From Pricia antarctica (GTDB lineage Bacteria > Bacteroidota > Bacteroidia > Flavobacteriales > Flavobacteriaceae), in NCBI GenBank assembly GCA_011050085.1, contig DRGL01000076.1, positions 1 to 51,693 of the forward strand: a DNA stretch of 51,693 nt, given 5' to 3'. Position 1 is the stretch's first letter. Each line of letters starts with the position of its first letter. This document shows positions 6,499-15,791 of the stretch, in pieces. The position numbers and the translations under genes were made by a program. Under the pieces are notes generated by a model. The model ran no database searches and was not told where the DNA came from. It saw only the letters and a list, made by a program, of their open reading frames with translations.

Positions 6499-8304
6499 AT
6501 GAATTACCGCTATTTTATACTTCTTTTTTCTATCCTTTTTTTCCTAAAAGGATGTCAGGAAGAGAAAAAAGTAACCTCACAAACAAAGAAGAAAGAAGTC
6601 AACAAAAAGCCAAATGTCATATTGATTCTGGCCGATGATCAAGGTTGGGGTGATTTGGGCAGTAGTGGCAACTTGAATATTAAAACTCCGAACATAGATG
6701 CCATCGCAAAAAACGGGGTATCATTCGAAAACTTTTACGTTCAGCCGGTATGCTCCCCTACCCGAGCCGAACTATTGACGGGCAGGTACTTTCCACGAAC
6801 AGGTGTATACGCTACATCGTCTGGCGGTGAGCGATTGGATTACGAAGAAACCACCTTGGCCGAAATCTTCAAAAAAGGCGGATATCGTACTGCGGCATTT
6901 GGCAAATGGCACAATGGAACGCAGCCACCCTATCACCCTAATTCTCAGGGCTTCGAAGATTTCTACGGATTTGCTTCTGGTCATTGGGGAAATTATTTTA
7001 GCCCAATGCTAGAGCATAACGGTAAAATTGTCAAAGGAAAGGGGTTCTTGGTAGACGACCTTACTGAACAGGGATTGAATTTCATCGAAAAAAATCAAGA
7101 GGAGCCATTTTTTCTCTACCTACCATTGAATACACCGCATAGTCCCATGCAGGTACCCGATGCCTATTGGAATAGATTTAAGGACAAAGATTTAGGTAGG
7201 TTCGGTGATGCGGTCGAGCCACAAAATGCTGAAAATATAAATATGAATAAAGCCGCGCTGGCCATGGTCGAAAACATTGACTATAATGTGGGTCGAATAA
7301 TGGCCAAATTGCGTAAATTGTATCTTGAAGATGATACCATTGTCATCTATATGACCGATAACGGGCCAAATAGTTTTCGGTGGAATGGTGGAATGAGAGG
7401 CATCAAGGGTTCGACTGATGAAGGGGGCGTACGCTCTCCCTTTTACATTCAATGGAAAGATTCGCTTCCCGAGGGAAAGACAGTTTCAGAAATTGCCAGT
7501 GCTTTAGATATATTGCCTACACTATCAAAAATGGCGAACGTACCGCCGGTTACGGCCAAACCTTTAGATGGAAAAGACCTGACGCCCTTACTTTTCAGCG
7601 AAGATATTAAATGGGATGATCGATTGATCTATAACCATTGGAACGGAAAAACTAGCCTGAGAACACAAAATTATCGTCTTGATGCTGAAAATCGACTTTA
7701 CAATATCCGAAACGATCGGTCTCAAACCACTGATATTGCTACCCGAAATCCACAATTAAGGGATTCTTTGATTCAGCTAAGGTCTGATTGGATTTCCGAT
7801 GTAAAACCTTTAACAGCAGAAACCGATGTGCGACCATTTACCTTGGGGCATCCCAGCTATCTCTATACGTTGATTCCGGCACGTGACGGAATCCCACACG
7901 GTAACATCAAACGAAGTAGCGTACATCCTAACGATAGTTATTTCGAAAATTGGACAAGCGCAAGGGATTCAATCACATGGGACATAGCCGTTTTAGGGGA
8001 TGGTCATTTTGTCGTCGAACTGTATTATACTACCAGCGAAAAAAATCTTGGATCAATTGTTGAATTGAGCTTGGGTAGTAGTAAAATAGCGAAGAAGATA
8101 ACAGTTGCCAATGACGCGCCGTTGAAGGGAATGGAAAACGATCGTGTGCCCCGAAAAGAATCTTATGTAAAAGACTTTAAACCCATGAAGCTAGGAACTA
8201 TGGTACTTAAGGAAGGTAAAGGTACCTTAACTCTAAAAACCTTGGGAGTCGCTGGTAAAGAGGTAGCGGATATCCGTCTTTTAGTGTTTAGGAAAGTGGA
8301 ATAA
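6499..8304 (+). CDS. Sulfatase, family S1, lipoprotein
   Basis: This formylglycine-dependent sulfatase has 601 residues. The lipobox is LFFLKGC (cysteine 19). Calcium-site aspartates lie in LILADDQGWGD (D46, D47), and the maturation motif C-S-P-T-R (C85) is complete, so it needs a formylglycine-generating enzyme, which is not in this window. The conserved FGKWHNG and TDNGPN segments follow at about 137 and 290. The last 120 residues form an extra beta-rich domain after the hydrolase core, unlike minimal sulfatases. It is divergent from the DUF5060 operon across 189 bases, suggesting shared control. The expected role is removing sulfate esters from a polysaccharide in the periplasm. The start is set by the signal peptide. 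Confidence 0.93.
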   Translation: MNYRYFILLFSILFFLKGCQEEKKVTSQTKKKEVNKKPNVILILADDQGWGDLGSSGNLNIKTPNIDAIAKNGVSFENFYVQPVCSPTRAELLTGRYFPRTGVYATSSGGERLDYEETTLAEIFKKGGYRTAAFGKWHNGTQPPYHPNSQGFEDFYGFASGHWGNYFSPMLEHNGKIVKGKGFLVDDLTEQGLNFIEKNQEEPFFLYLPLNTPHSPMQVPDAYWNRFKDKDLGRFGDAVEPQNAENINMNKAALAMVENIDYNVGRIMAKLRKLYLEDDTIVIYMTDNGPNSFRWNGGMRGIKGSTDEGGVRSPFYIQWKDSLPEGKTVSEIASALDILPTLSKMANVPPVTAKPLDGKDLTPLLFSEDIKWDDRLIYNHWNGKTSLRTQNYRLDAENRLYNIRNDRSQTTDIATRNPQLRDSLIQLRSDWISDVKPLTAETDVRPFTLGHPSYLYTLIPARDGIPHGNIKRSSVHPNDSYFENWTSARDSITWDIAVLGDGHFVVELYYTTSEKNLGSIVELSLGSSKIAKKITVANDAPLKGMENDRVPRKESYVKDFKPMKLGTMVLKEGKGTLTLKTLGVAGKEVADIRLLVFRKVE

Positions 8305-8750
8305 CATTGCATAAGCGTAACTGAATAGCAAAGATGCCTTACAACTTCATCTCCTTTCTAACATAAAAAGATTCTATAACTACGTTAGACTTTAAATTGC
8401 AAACTCTACTATAATGCTCTGTTAATCTGGCCAATTTAAAGATGTATTAATATTCGCACTGCTTTCAACTAAAAATTTCAGGGTACTTAAACTCTGTGAG
8501 CTAGCATTGGTGATCGACATCTAATCCGTGATAATTTCGTAGTTACTTTCGGCAACCGAGCTAGAAAAGCATTTTTATTCGCTATTAATTTATTGTGAAT
8601 TAAAAGTTAACCTTGTTTTTGGTGTTTCCATTAATGTTAAAAGGGAATATTCCCAATAACCGGATTTCTATATCCTACTGAAATGTACGTGTACCTCAAA
8701 ATCGACTTATATCAAGGTAGATCTACATTTCACTATCAAAACAAACAATT
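8305..8750. other. Intergenic region with a perfect 12-base palindrome and a possible coding remnant
   Basis: No intact gene is visible. GGGAATATTCCC at 8643-8654 is a perfect palindrome. On the minus strand from about 8560 to 8380 one frame reads protein-like text (SNYEIITD, MSITNASSQSLSTLKFLVESS, ANINTSLNWPD) interrupted by two stop codons, possibly an old gene fragment. I cannot assign it to a family. Confidence 0.3.
8643..8654. promoter_or_regulatory. Perfect palindrome GGGAATATTCCC, candidate operator
   Basis: All six base pairs of the dyad match. It is 97 bases upstream of the unrecognised gene at 8751 and could bind a dimeric regulator of that gene. No regulator gene is nearby. Confidence 0.3.
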
Positions 8751-9383
8751 ATGGCGTGGTTACAATTATCTTGGAAATTAAATATTTTAGACTGTAATGA
8801 AAGAAGGGATGAACCGAGTTTACAATTTCTCTTCATTACTATTTTTGATGGAGTTGTTCGTATCGATTCGCATAAGACGGGAAATCTTTTCGCAGGTAAT
8901 ATAGGTTGGCCCGGAAACCGACCCTTTGGAATCTTTAATTCTAAAAATGTACCGACCCGACGAAATCCATTTTTGGGAATAGTAGTAAGAGCAGTGGAAC
9001 TTGATAATTCGAGTGGCGATGATCGTAACTCAGACTATCAGAATTTTCAAGACGCTGTAAGACGTGGCGTTGAAGATACACTACGAGCAGGAGGAGTCCC
9101 GGACGCTACCGTGCTCTGGCGCTCAGCGAACTCAGTACAATTAATTGATAACTTTGGGGATGACGATGATAGAATAGGTGTTTCTGCACGTGCGTATCCT
9201 AATTATGGTAGGGAAATTTCAGCTGCCATCGAACCGGAACCAAATTTGCGAAGAGGGGGTACAGTAATGTCAGATACTATTCGACCAATCGAATTAGGAT
9301 TTATGGAGAATGATGCGCATTACAAACTGATTGATTCAGAGATTCGGATTGTTACCAATGATCCGGTACCGTCCAATCCTTGA
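8751..9383 (+). CDS. Unrecognised 210-aa protein, acidic, probably beta-rich
   Basis: I do not recognise this protein. It has no signal peptide, lipobox or membrane segment and begins MAWLQLSWKLNILDCNERRDEP. The first 100 residues look like alternating beta strands and loops (LQFLFITIFDGVVRID, NPFLGIVVRAVELDNSS). Residues around 80-110 hold an Asp-rich loop and a helix (SSGDDRNSDYQNFQDAVRRGVEDTL), and a second acidic run is DNFGDDDDRIG. Asp-rich loops between strands suggest calcium binding, as in C2-like folds, but no family match can be claimed. The gene stands alone, with 446 bases upstream and a convergent sulfatase downstream. The ATG follows a short A-rich leader and is the first in frame. 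Confidence is in the gene being real, not in its function. Confidence 0.65.
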   Translation: MAWLQLSWKLNILDCNERRDEPSLQFLFITIFDGVVRIDSHKTGNLFAGNIGWPGNRPFGIFNSKNVPTRRNPFLGIVVRAVELDNSSGDDRNSDYQNFQDAVRRGVEDTLRAGGVPDATVLWRSANSVQLIDNFGDDDDRIGVSARAYPNYGREISAAIEPEPNLRRGGTVMSDTIRPIELGFMENDAHYKLIDSEIRIVTNDPVPSNP

Positions 9384-9471
9384 GTTAGCCATTGGGGTCA
9401 AACCTTCATCATATTCTATTTTGGCTTATTTTGAAAACCGGTCCACTTTAAAATAAGCCTTTTTAGTATCT

Positions 9472-11094
9472 TTAAAATTCAAAAATCTCACTATCCCTAT
9501 ATCCGATACGTTCTGCCTTGGCCTCGTAGGGAATACCAGCCGGTAAGGGATAGCTATACACATTCCACACCGTATCTTGCGGCTGCTTCCAGACCAAAGT
9601 AGCATCCGATTGTTTGCAAATGAGTTGTATACTATCATTTACTATATTCATCTCTAATGCTGGTAGTTCGGGCTGTTTTCCATTGACCAAAAAACGATCT
9701 ATCAATTCCTTTTCAGGAATCGGCCCTAAATCTTTGGTTTCCGTTATCCAATCATTCAAAATTTCACGATAGGTAATCAAGGTGTCTTTAAAATCTTTGT
9801 TACCGGCAAGATTGTGTAATTCGTAAGGGTCTTTTTTTAAATCATACAACTCTTCCTCTGGTTTTATGTCACTTAGCCAGAGATCTTGGCTAACATTCAA
9901 CTTTCCTGCCTTATGTAAAATTCGAAGCTCTTGCATCATGGGCATTTGTTCACGATAGGCCACTGGAAGCGCATGGCTAAGATTGGTATTAAAGCTTTTG
10001 ATGTACTTAAAACGTTTCGATCTCACTGCCCGTATACAATCGTATATGGCATCAAAACGGTCGGAGGAATGAAATGTATATTCCGGATTTCCCTCTGCCT
10101 TGAATGCTCCGAATTGGGCTATGCCTTGCATAACTTTGGGGGGTTCGATACCTGCAAGTGATAAAACGGTCGGTGCGTAGTCGATAAAGCTGATATTACG
10201 CTGGTCACGTTGACCAGCATCTCTATTGTTCGGAAATTTTATAATCAAGGGTACTTTGACACCAGTATCGTAAAGAGCTCTCTTATGTCTGGGAAAAGGA
10301 CCACCGTGATCACCGTAAAAGAAGATGATACTGTTCTCATATAGGCCATCTGTTTTTAATTCTGAGATAATTTCGCCGACCTGGTCGTCCAATCGCCTGA
10401 GATTGCTATAATTTACAGCTAAATCATGTCTCACAGTCTCCGTATCCGGAAAAAAAGGGGGCACGGGCACTTTGGCGGGGTCCGTAAAAAGAGAATCCTT
10501 ACCCCGGTTCCAAATTTGGGATTCATGACAAACGCTGAAATTAAACACAACAAAAAAGGGCTGTCCGTTTTCCCTTTTCCTCCAATGGCGATTGGTGCTA
10601 CTCTCGTTCCAAGCGGCATCTGTTCTCTCGAAATTATAATCTTCTTTGGGTCCGTTTGCAGTGTAATACCCTTTTTTGCGTAAATATTCAGGAAACATCT
10701 TTACTCCATTGGGAACAACCGGAGAATAACTGGGAATATCCAACTCCGGATAGGGCCGTTCCCCATCGCTTCGGCCTGGAGCATAGGTGCGCATATTATG
10801 GGTTCCCAAGGTTGTAGGATACATTCCCGTAATCAAGGCACTCCGGGCAGGAGCACATACCGGCACCGGTGCAACTGCATTGTCGAATACTACGCCATCG
10901 TTGGCCAAAGCTTGAAGTTTCGGCAATGTCATAGTGCTATCGCCATACATGGGAAACCAATCTGGAGATTGGTCTTCCGCTACCAACCAAATAATATTCG
11001 GTAAAGGCTTATTTTGCATAACATCAGTATTGCTCCCTTGAACACAACTGTTGAGCAAAATAAATAACAGGCTAAAGAGGCTAAAATTTTTCAT
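9472..11094 (-). CDS. Sulfatase, family S1, lipoprotein
   Basis: This is a second formylglycine sulfatase, of a different subtype from the one at 6499. The start at 11094 puts the signal peptide (MKNFSLFSLLFILLNSC, cysteine 17) first; an upstream in-frame ATG at 11124 would add ten polar residues. The metal site reads WLVAEDQSPDW (E40, D41) instead of the common DDxG, and the maturation motif is C-A-P-A-R (C80). FFYGDHGGPFPRHKRALYD supplies the second metal cluster. The ED-type metal site and general layout recall N-sulfoglucosamine sulfohydrolase-like S1 subfamilies, which I offer only as a likeness. It follows the alpha/beta hydrolase by 107 bases on the same strand. Confidence 0.92.
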   Translation of the reverse strand: MKNFSLFSLLFILLNSCVQGSNTDVMQNKPLPNIIWLVAEDQSPDWFPMYGDSTMTLPKLQALANDGVVFDNAVAPVPVCAPARSALITGMYPTTLGTHNMRTYAPGRSDGERPYPELDIPSYSPVVPNGVKMFPEYLRKKGYYTANGPKEDYNFERTDAAWNESSTNRHWRKRENGQPFFVVFNFSVCHESQIWNRGKDSLFTDPAKVPVPPFFPDTETVRHDLAVNYSNLRRLDDQVGEIISELKTDGLYENSIIFFYGDHGGPFPRHKRALYDTGVKVPLIIKFPNNRDAGQRDQRNISFIDYAPTVLSLAGIEPPKVMQGIAQFGAFKAEGNPEYTFHSSDRFDAIYDCIRAVRSKRFKYIKSFNTNLSHALPVAYREQMPMMQELRILHKAGKLNVSQDLWLSDIKPEEELYDLKKDPYELHNLAGNKDFKDTLITYREILNDWITETKDLGPIPEKELIDRFLVNGKQPELPALEMNIVNDSIQLICKQSDATLVWKQPQDTVWNVYSYPLPAGIPYEAKAERIGYRDSEIFEF

Positions 11095-11201
11095 TTGCGA
11101 TTGTTCTTTATATTCGTTTTTCAATGTATTATTGAAGTAGAACCTGTCGTCAAATCATATATTCGACCGATTATTCAAAGCGGAATGGAGTGATTGAAGT
11201 G

Positions 11202-12605
11202 CTACTTCACCTGATGCGATATCCATTCCGTTATAACGTCTAACGCAATAGGTGAAAAGGTCTGTTCAATGCTGCCGTACGCACTGGGCAAACCGGTTTC
11301 GCTTTCTTGAAAAAGATGATTTAGTCCCGATAATACTTGAATAGTAACCTCTGAATTGCCGCCTCTTATCAAAGCATCCCTGATGGCAGATAGATTTTCT
11401 TCGGGAGGAACTTGCAGGTCGTTTTCGCCATTGATGGCCAATACGGGACAGTTTACCATCTCCAATATTTTTACAGGGTCGTGGCGTAAAAAATAGTGCA
11501 TCCAAGGCGTTGCCATGAAGTCTACTTGGCCTTTGATGAATTGGTCGGCATTTGCGCCTTCGGGCAGTAAAGACTTTACACCTTGATTTTGAAATTCCTG
11601 GTTCAGATAAGCCGTCATGTTGGTACGCAGTGTAGGTATATTTTCCGATGCTAACGCCATTTCTATGAGGTGCCGTCGAATGGCCGCCGATTGCTCGACT
11701 ATAACATCGGATTGGCCCGAAGCCTTTCCAATTAGTTCACCTTGCATTTCCAGAATATCATAACCGGGTAGTCCCGTACCTGCCAGTAGAACGATAAAAC
11801 TTACCTTACCGTTCCGTGCAGCTACCATTGGTGCAATCACGCCTCCTTCACTATGGCCAATCAGCCCGATATTATCTTTATCGACACCATCCTTATAAGT
11901 AAGAAAATTCAGGGCACTATGAACGTCGGAAGCAAAATCCTCAGAAGTTGCCATTTTGAAATCACCTTTAGATTCTCCTACCCCACGGTCGTCGAAGCGC
12001 AACACACCGATTCCGTTTCGGGTTAGAAAATCTGCGATGAGCAAAAAAGGTTTATGCCCTGCAATTTCGGCGTTTCGGTTATGCGGACCACTTCCGGAAA
12101 TCAGTATGGCCACGGGATGCTTTCCAGTTTTGTCCGGTAGGGTCAAGGTACCTGCCAATTCAATACCGGCATCTAGATTTTTGAAACTTACGGATTCGGA
12201 ATAGTATGCAAACGGACCGATAGGTTCTTGGGGTCTTTTCTGAGTGGGTTTTTCGATGGGTTTGCGTGACATTTCCAAGGGCAGGTTAAATCCGCCCTGT
12301 GCAAAGCCCCCGTAGAAGGTGTTTCCTTTCAACTCAGCGGTATAGGTCAAGCCTAAGACCGTCACTGCAATAGAAAGATTACCATCGGCAAAAGTGGTTA
12401 TGTCTACAGGTATCCCCATTGCGCCCTGATCTGGACTATCTAATGTTGAACTATAACCGTCAACCGAATTTTGGATGTTCAATACCAAACGAAGCGGACT
12501 TCCAGGAATTTCCAGAAGTCCGTGCCATTTGCCTGTAATATCTTGTGCCTGTAGAAAATTAGTGAATGTAAACGCAACAAAGATGCAGAAGACCCATTTT
12601 TTCAT
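11202..12605 (-). CDS. Exported alpha/beta hydrolase (S9-like fold)
   Basis: The protein has 467 residues from the start at 12605, chosen because it begins with a signal peptide ending in FLQAQ. Residues 22-115 form a lipocalin-like or beta-sandwich domain common in this group (ITGKWHGLLEIPGSPLRLVL). The hydrolase domain follows, with ILISGSGPHNRN as oxyanion region, the elbow GHSEGG (nucleophile S252), an acid in AINGENDLQVPPE and a C-terminal histidine in GLNHLFQ. Bacteroidota proteins of this layout are annotated as esterases or S9-related peptidases of unknown substrate. It lies between the DUF1080 gene (34 bases upstream) and the sulfatase, so the three may form one transcript. Confidence 0.85.
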   Translation of the reverse strand: MKKWVFCIFVAFTFTNFLQAQDITGKWHGLLEIPGSPLRLVLNIQNSVDGYSSTLDSPDQGAMGIPVDITTFADGNLSIAVTVLGLTYTAELKGNTFYGGFAQGGFNLPLEMSRKPIEKPTQKRPQEPIGPFAYYSESVSFKNLDAGIELAGTLTLPDKTGKHPVAILISGSGPHNRNAEIAGHKPFLLIADFLTRNGIGVLRFDDRGVGESKGDFKMATSEDFASDVHSALNFLTYKDGVDKDNIGLIGHSEGGVIAPMVAARNGKVSFIVLLAGTGLPGYDILEMQGELIGKASGQSDVIVEQSAAIRRHLIEMALASENIPTLRTNMTAYLNQEFQNQGVKSLLPEGANADQFIKGQVDFMATPWMHYFLRHDPVKILEMVNCPVLAINGENDLQVPPEENLSAIRDALIRGGNSEVTIQVLSGLNHLFQESETGLPSAYGSIEQTFSPIALDVITEWISHQVK

Positions 12606-12639
12606 TCTTCTACAATATTCGCTTTTGAAACAAAAATTT

Positions 12640-13428
12640 CTAAAGCTTCCTGAGCCAAATATTTCTGAACTGGGTCTTATTATCATGGTCTTGTAGGGAG
12701 ATCACATCATCTCCATGTGAGGAGGGATAATCGTGTAATCCAATATAATAGGTGTTGCCATTGATAGTAGTGTTATTTTGGACCAAGACGCCGTTATGCA
12801 GCACAGTGATTGTTGCAGGCGTATCTATTTGTCCATCGTCTTTGAAACGGGGTGCCCTGTATACAACATCATACGTGTTCCACTCTAGCGGTCCTCTCAT
12901 GGCATTTACCAATGGTGCCTTATCTTTATAGATACTACCGGCCTGTCCGTTGCGATAGGTACGGTTTTGATAAGAATCCAATATCTGTAGCTCATATCGG
13001 TTTTGTAGAAATAAACCACTGTTGCCCCTACCCTGACTTTCGCCCTCTACCTTATCGGGGGCACTGAACTCGATGTGCAGTTGGCAATCACCGAACTTCA
13101 TTTTGGTCTGGATGTTTCCCGTTCCGGGTACTACCTCGAAATGGTCGTTGTCAACAATTTTCCATGGTGCAGCCATGGTAGTGTCTTTAGAACTAGTCCA
13201 TTGGTTCAAATCAGAACCATTGAAAAGTATAATGGCATCAGAAGGAGCGTCACCCAATTGCTTTGCAGGCTCTACGACGTTAACCTCGGGCTCCCAGATT
13301 TCGGTCATTTCGGGTTTCATGGGCATGGGGGATACTTCTGGCGGAGTACCTGAATGTGTCTGTGCACTTACGACGCCTGTCATAGAGATGGCTACTACCA
13401 GCATTGAATTACCTATTCGTGTTTTCAT
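12640..13428 (-). CDS. Exported DUF1080 (3-keto-disaccharide hydrolase) domain protein
   Basis: A signal peptide (MKTRIGNSMLVVAISMTGVVSAQ) leads into a Pro/Glu-rich linker and then a jelly-roll DUF1080 domain from about residue 60 to the end. Typical features are ILFNGSDLNQW at the start, the GNSGLFLQNRYELQILDS core and the closing QFRNIWLRKL. DUF1080 proteins are concanavalin-like folds; some are now known to hydrolyse 3-keto glycosides, and others may only bind sugars. No catalytic claim can be made here. It is first in a likely minus-strand unit with an alpha/beta hydrolase and a sulfatase. The 262-residue length is normal for the family. Confidence 0.88.
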   Translation of the reverse strand: MKTRIGNSMLVVAISMTGVVSAQTHSGTPPEVSPMPMKPEMTEIWEPEVNVVEPAKQLGDAPSDAIILFNGSDLNQWTSSKDTTMAAPWKIVDNDHFEVVPGTGNIQTKMKFGDCQLHIEFSAPDKVEGESQGRGNSGLFLQNRYELQILDSYQNRTYRNGQAGSIYKDKAPLVNAMRGPLEWNTYDVVYRAPRFKDDGQIDTPATITVLHNGVLVQNNTTINGNTYYIGLHDYPSSHGDDVISLQDHDNKTQFRNIWLRKL

Positions 13429-13570
13429 ATTCGTTCCGTATTTATTTTAGTATTTCTTCATTATTTAAAGTGCTTCCTACCACTTAGACTTATTGCAACA
13501 AAATAGTATAACTTCATCTAGTCCGACCCAATAACTTTGCTTTGACAAGATATTCAAAATCCGCTATATC

Positions 13571-15682
13571 TCAAAAATTACGTAATTGTTTCATGGCGTC
13601 CGCTACCGTTTCGACCGGCAGCTTGCATGACGTATTCTTACAAACGTAGATATAGGTTCCGTCACTAAAATACCGGTCTTTGAAAAGAGGGGAATCACTC
13701 TCGGAACTCGTTCCGATTACTAAAGTATTTGCTATATAACTTTGCTGCAGCTCCTTAATCAGCTGTTTAGCATTTTTACCCACAACAGCGACTTCATAAA
13801 AAGGATAAACGCTGTGCAGCAGTAAGGTATTCCATTTCGAATAGCTAGAGGCTTGTTCTGTAATAGCTGGAACCATAGCTGATAACATATGGAGCGCTTT
13901 TTCGGTATATGCTGTATTGTAGTCAATATGCCCTAATAGGAATAGCGTATTGGCCATTACGGCATTTGGCGAAGGAAGTACTCCGTCATCGGTCTTTATA
14001 ATTTTGGCAATTAATTTATCGCTATCGGTATACCGATACATACCCGAATCTGCATCCCCAAATAAACTTTCTGCCTTTTGGGTTAATTTTTGCGCAGTAG
14101 TAAGATATTGGGTATCCATGGTAGCGCCATAAAGTTCCAATACTGCATCCGCCAAATAGGTATAGTCCTCTAAAAAACCTTCGGTCTGACGGCTTCCTTC
14201 CTTGTAGGTGTGTACCAAAATGCCTTCCTTGTAAGAATTTGTTTGTATAGAATTATAAATGGATATTGCTTTCTCCAGATATTCATATTCTCCAAAAGCC
14301 TTAAAGGCATCGACGAATCCTTTTATCAATAAAGCGTTCCAAGACGTTATGATTTTATCATCTGTGGAAGGCCGTATTCTTTTATCCCTAGCGCTTAAAA
14401 GTTTTTCTTGCCACCTATTTAAAAGCGTCTTTAATTCTTGCACATCAAGCGAATTGGCCTTTGCAAAAACCAAATCCTCTTCAAGTTTATGTAATACGTA
14501 ATTACCATCTTCCCAAACCGTATTTGGTGCGATGTTATAATAGGACGCGAAAAGTTCAAAATCAGCTCCTAAAATAGTTTTTAATTCCTCCAACTGCCAT
14601 ACATAGAACTTACCTTCCACTCCATCGCTATCTGCATTTATGGCAGCGTAGTAGCCACCGGAACTATGTATCATTTCACGTTCTAAAAAACCAATGGTCT
14701 CCAATACGATTTCCTTATACTCCGGTTTTTTAAAAACTTGATAGGCTTTGGAATATAAGGTTAAAACCTGGGCGTTATCATACAGCATCTTTTCAAAATG
14801 AGGTACTTTCCATTTGGCATCGGTGCTATAACGGTAAAATCCTCCGCCAATGTGATCATAAATACCGCCGGAAGCCATTTTATCAAGTGTATTTTTAACG
14901 TGAGCTTTTACGTTACCGTCAGTAGATAAAAGGGCGTAGTCGAGCAAAAAATTTAAGTTCGTGGGAATCATAAACTTCTGCGTCCCCTTATCGCCGCCCT
15001 CCTTGGTATCCCAATTCTGTTTCCAACGGTCTAAACTAGTTTGTAAAGTTTCTTTGGTAAGTAAGTCGGTATTTTTGGCGGGCTCGATTACATTAGCATC
15101 TGCAATACCCTGAGTGACCATATCGGAATATTCTGCTGCTTTTTTGGGGTCATTGTTGTACAGGTCACTGATTTTGGTCAATACCTTGGTCCATTGCTCC
15201 TTGGTGTGGTATGTACCACCATACAAAGGCTTCCCGTTAGGTAGTGTGATAACGTTTAGCGGCCAACCTCCACTTCCAGATATCAATTGCAGGGCGGTCA
15301 TATACACTTGGTCGATATCCGGCCTTTCTTCCCGGTCGACCTTAATATTGATGAAATTTTGGTTCATTATTTCGGCGACGGCTTCATCTTCGAACGTCTC
15401 ATTTTCCATAACATGGCACCAATGACAAGATGAATAACCGATGCTGACCAAAACCAGTTTGTTTTCATTTTCGGCCTCTTTCAACGCTTCTTGACTCCAA
15501 GGTCTCCAATTGACCGGATTGTGAGCGTGCTGAAGTAAATATGGACTCGTTTCTTCCGCTAACGCATTAGTGAATTTAGGTACATTTTCCTGTTCTTGAG
15601 CTTGGTTTTCTTTACAGGATATGGTTAGAAATAGAGGCAAGAGCATATATCGAAAAACCGATTTGGGCAAACTAAAATTCAT
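13571..15682 (-). CDS. DUF255 thioredoxin-fold lipoprotein (YyaL/SPATA20 family)
   Basis: This 703-residue protein carries the DUF255 thioredoxin-like domain at about 38-200 and a long alpha/alpha-barrel region after it. The hallmark sequence [14 protein letters not shown] is present, followed by [10 protein letters not shown] with the CxxC pair C86/C89, and [10 protein letters not shown]. The C-terminal part ([22 protein letters not shown]) resembles six-hairpin glycosidase folds such as N-acylglucosamine epimerases. Unlike cytoplasmic homologues it has a signal peptide and lipobox (LFLTISC, cysteine 23). The role of the family is not settled; redox or sugar-related functions are suggested. 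It lies 109 bases after the amidohydrolase on the same strand. Confidence 0.92.
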   Translation of the reverse strand: MNFSLPKSVFRYMLLPLFLTISCKENQAQEQENVPKFTNALAEETSPYLLQHAHNPVNWRPWSQEALKEAENENKLVLVSIGYSSCHWCHVMENETFEDEAVAEIMNQNFINIKVDREERPDIDQVYMTALQLISGSGGWPLNVITLPNGKPLYGGTYHTKEQWTKVLTKISDLYNNDPKKAAEYSDMVTQGIADANVIEPAKNTDLLTKETLQTSLDRWKQNWDTKEGGDKGTQKFMIPTNLNFLLDYALLSTDGNVKAHVKNTLDKMASGGIYDHIGGGFYRYSTDAKWKVPHFEKMLYDNAQVLTLYSKAYQVFKKPEYKEIVLETIGFLEREMIHSSGGYYAAINADSDGVEGKFYVWQLEELKTILGADFELFASYYNIAPNTVWEDGNYVLHKLEEDLVFAKANSLDVQELKTLLNRWQEKLLSARDKRIRPSTDDKIITSWNALLIKGFVDAFKAFGEYEYLEKAISIYNSIQTNSYKEGILVHTYKEGSRQTEGFLEDYTYLADAVLELYGATMDTQYLTTAQKLTQKAESLFGDADSGMYRYTDSDKLIAKIIKTDDGVLPSPNAVMANTLFLLGHIDYNTAYTEKALHMLSAMVPAITEQASSYSKWNTLLLHSVYPFYEVAVVGKNAKQLIKELQQSYIANTLVIGTSSESDSPLFKDRYFSDGTYIYVCKNTSCKLPVETVADAMKQLRNF

Positions 15683-15791
15683 AACTATAATTTACTGGAC
15701 GAATGTACGGTATTCGGAAGCAAAACGAAGTGACGCTTGCAAATATCGATAGACTGCTCTTATATAGAGTAAGCTTCTTTTTCAAAAATGC

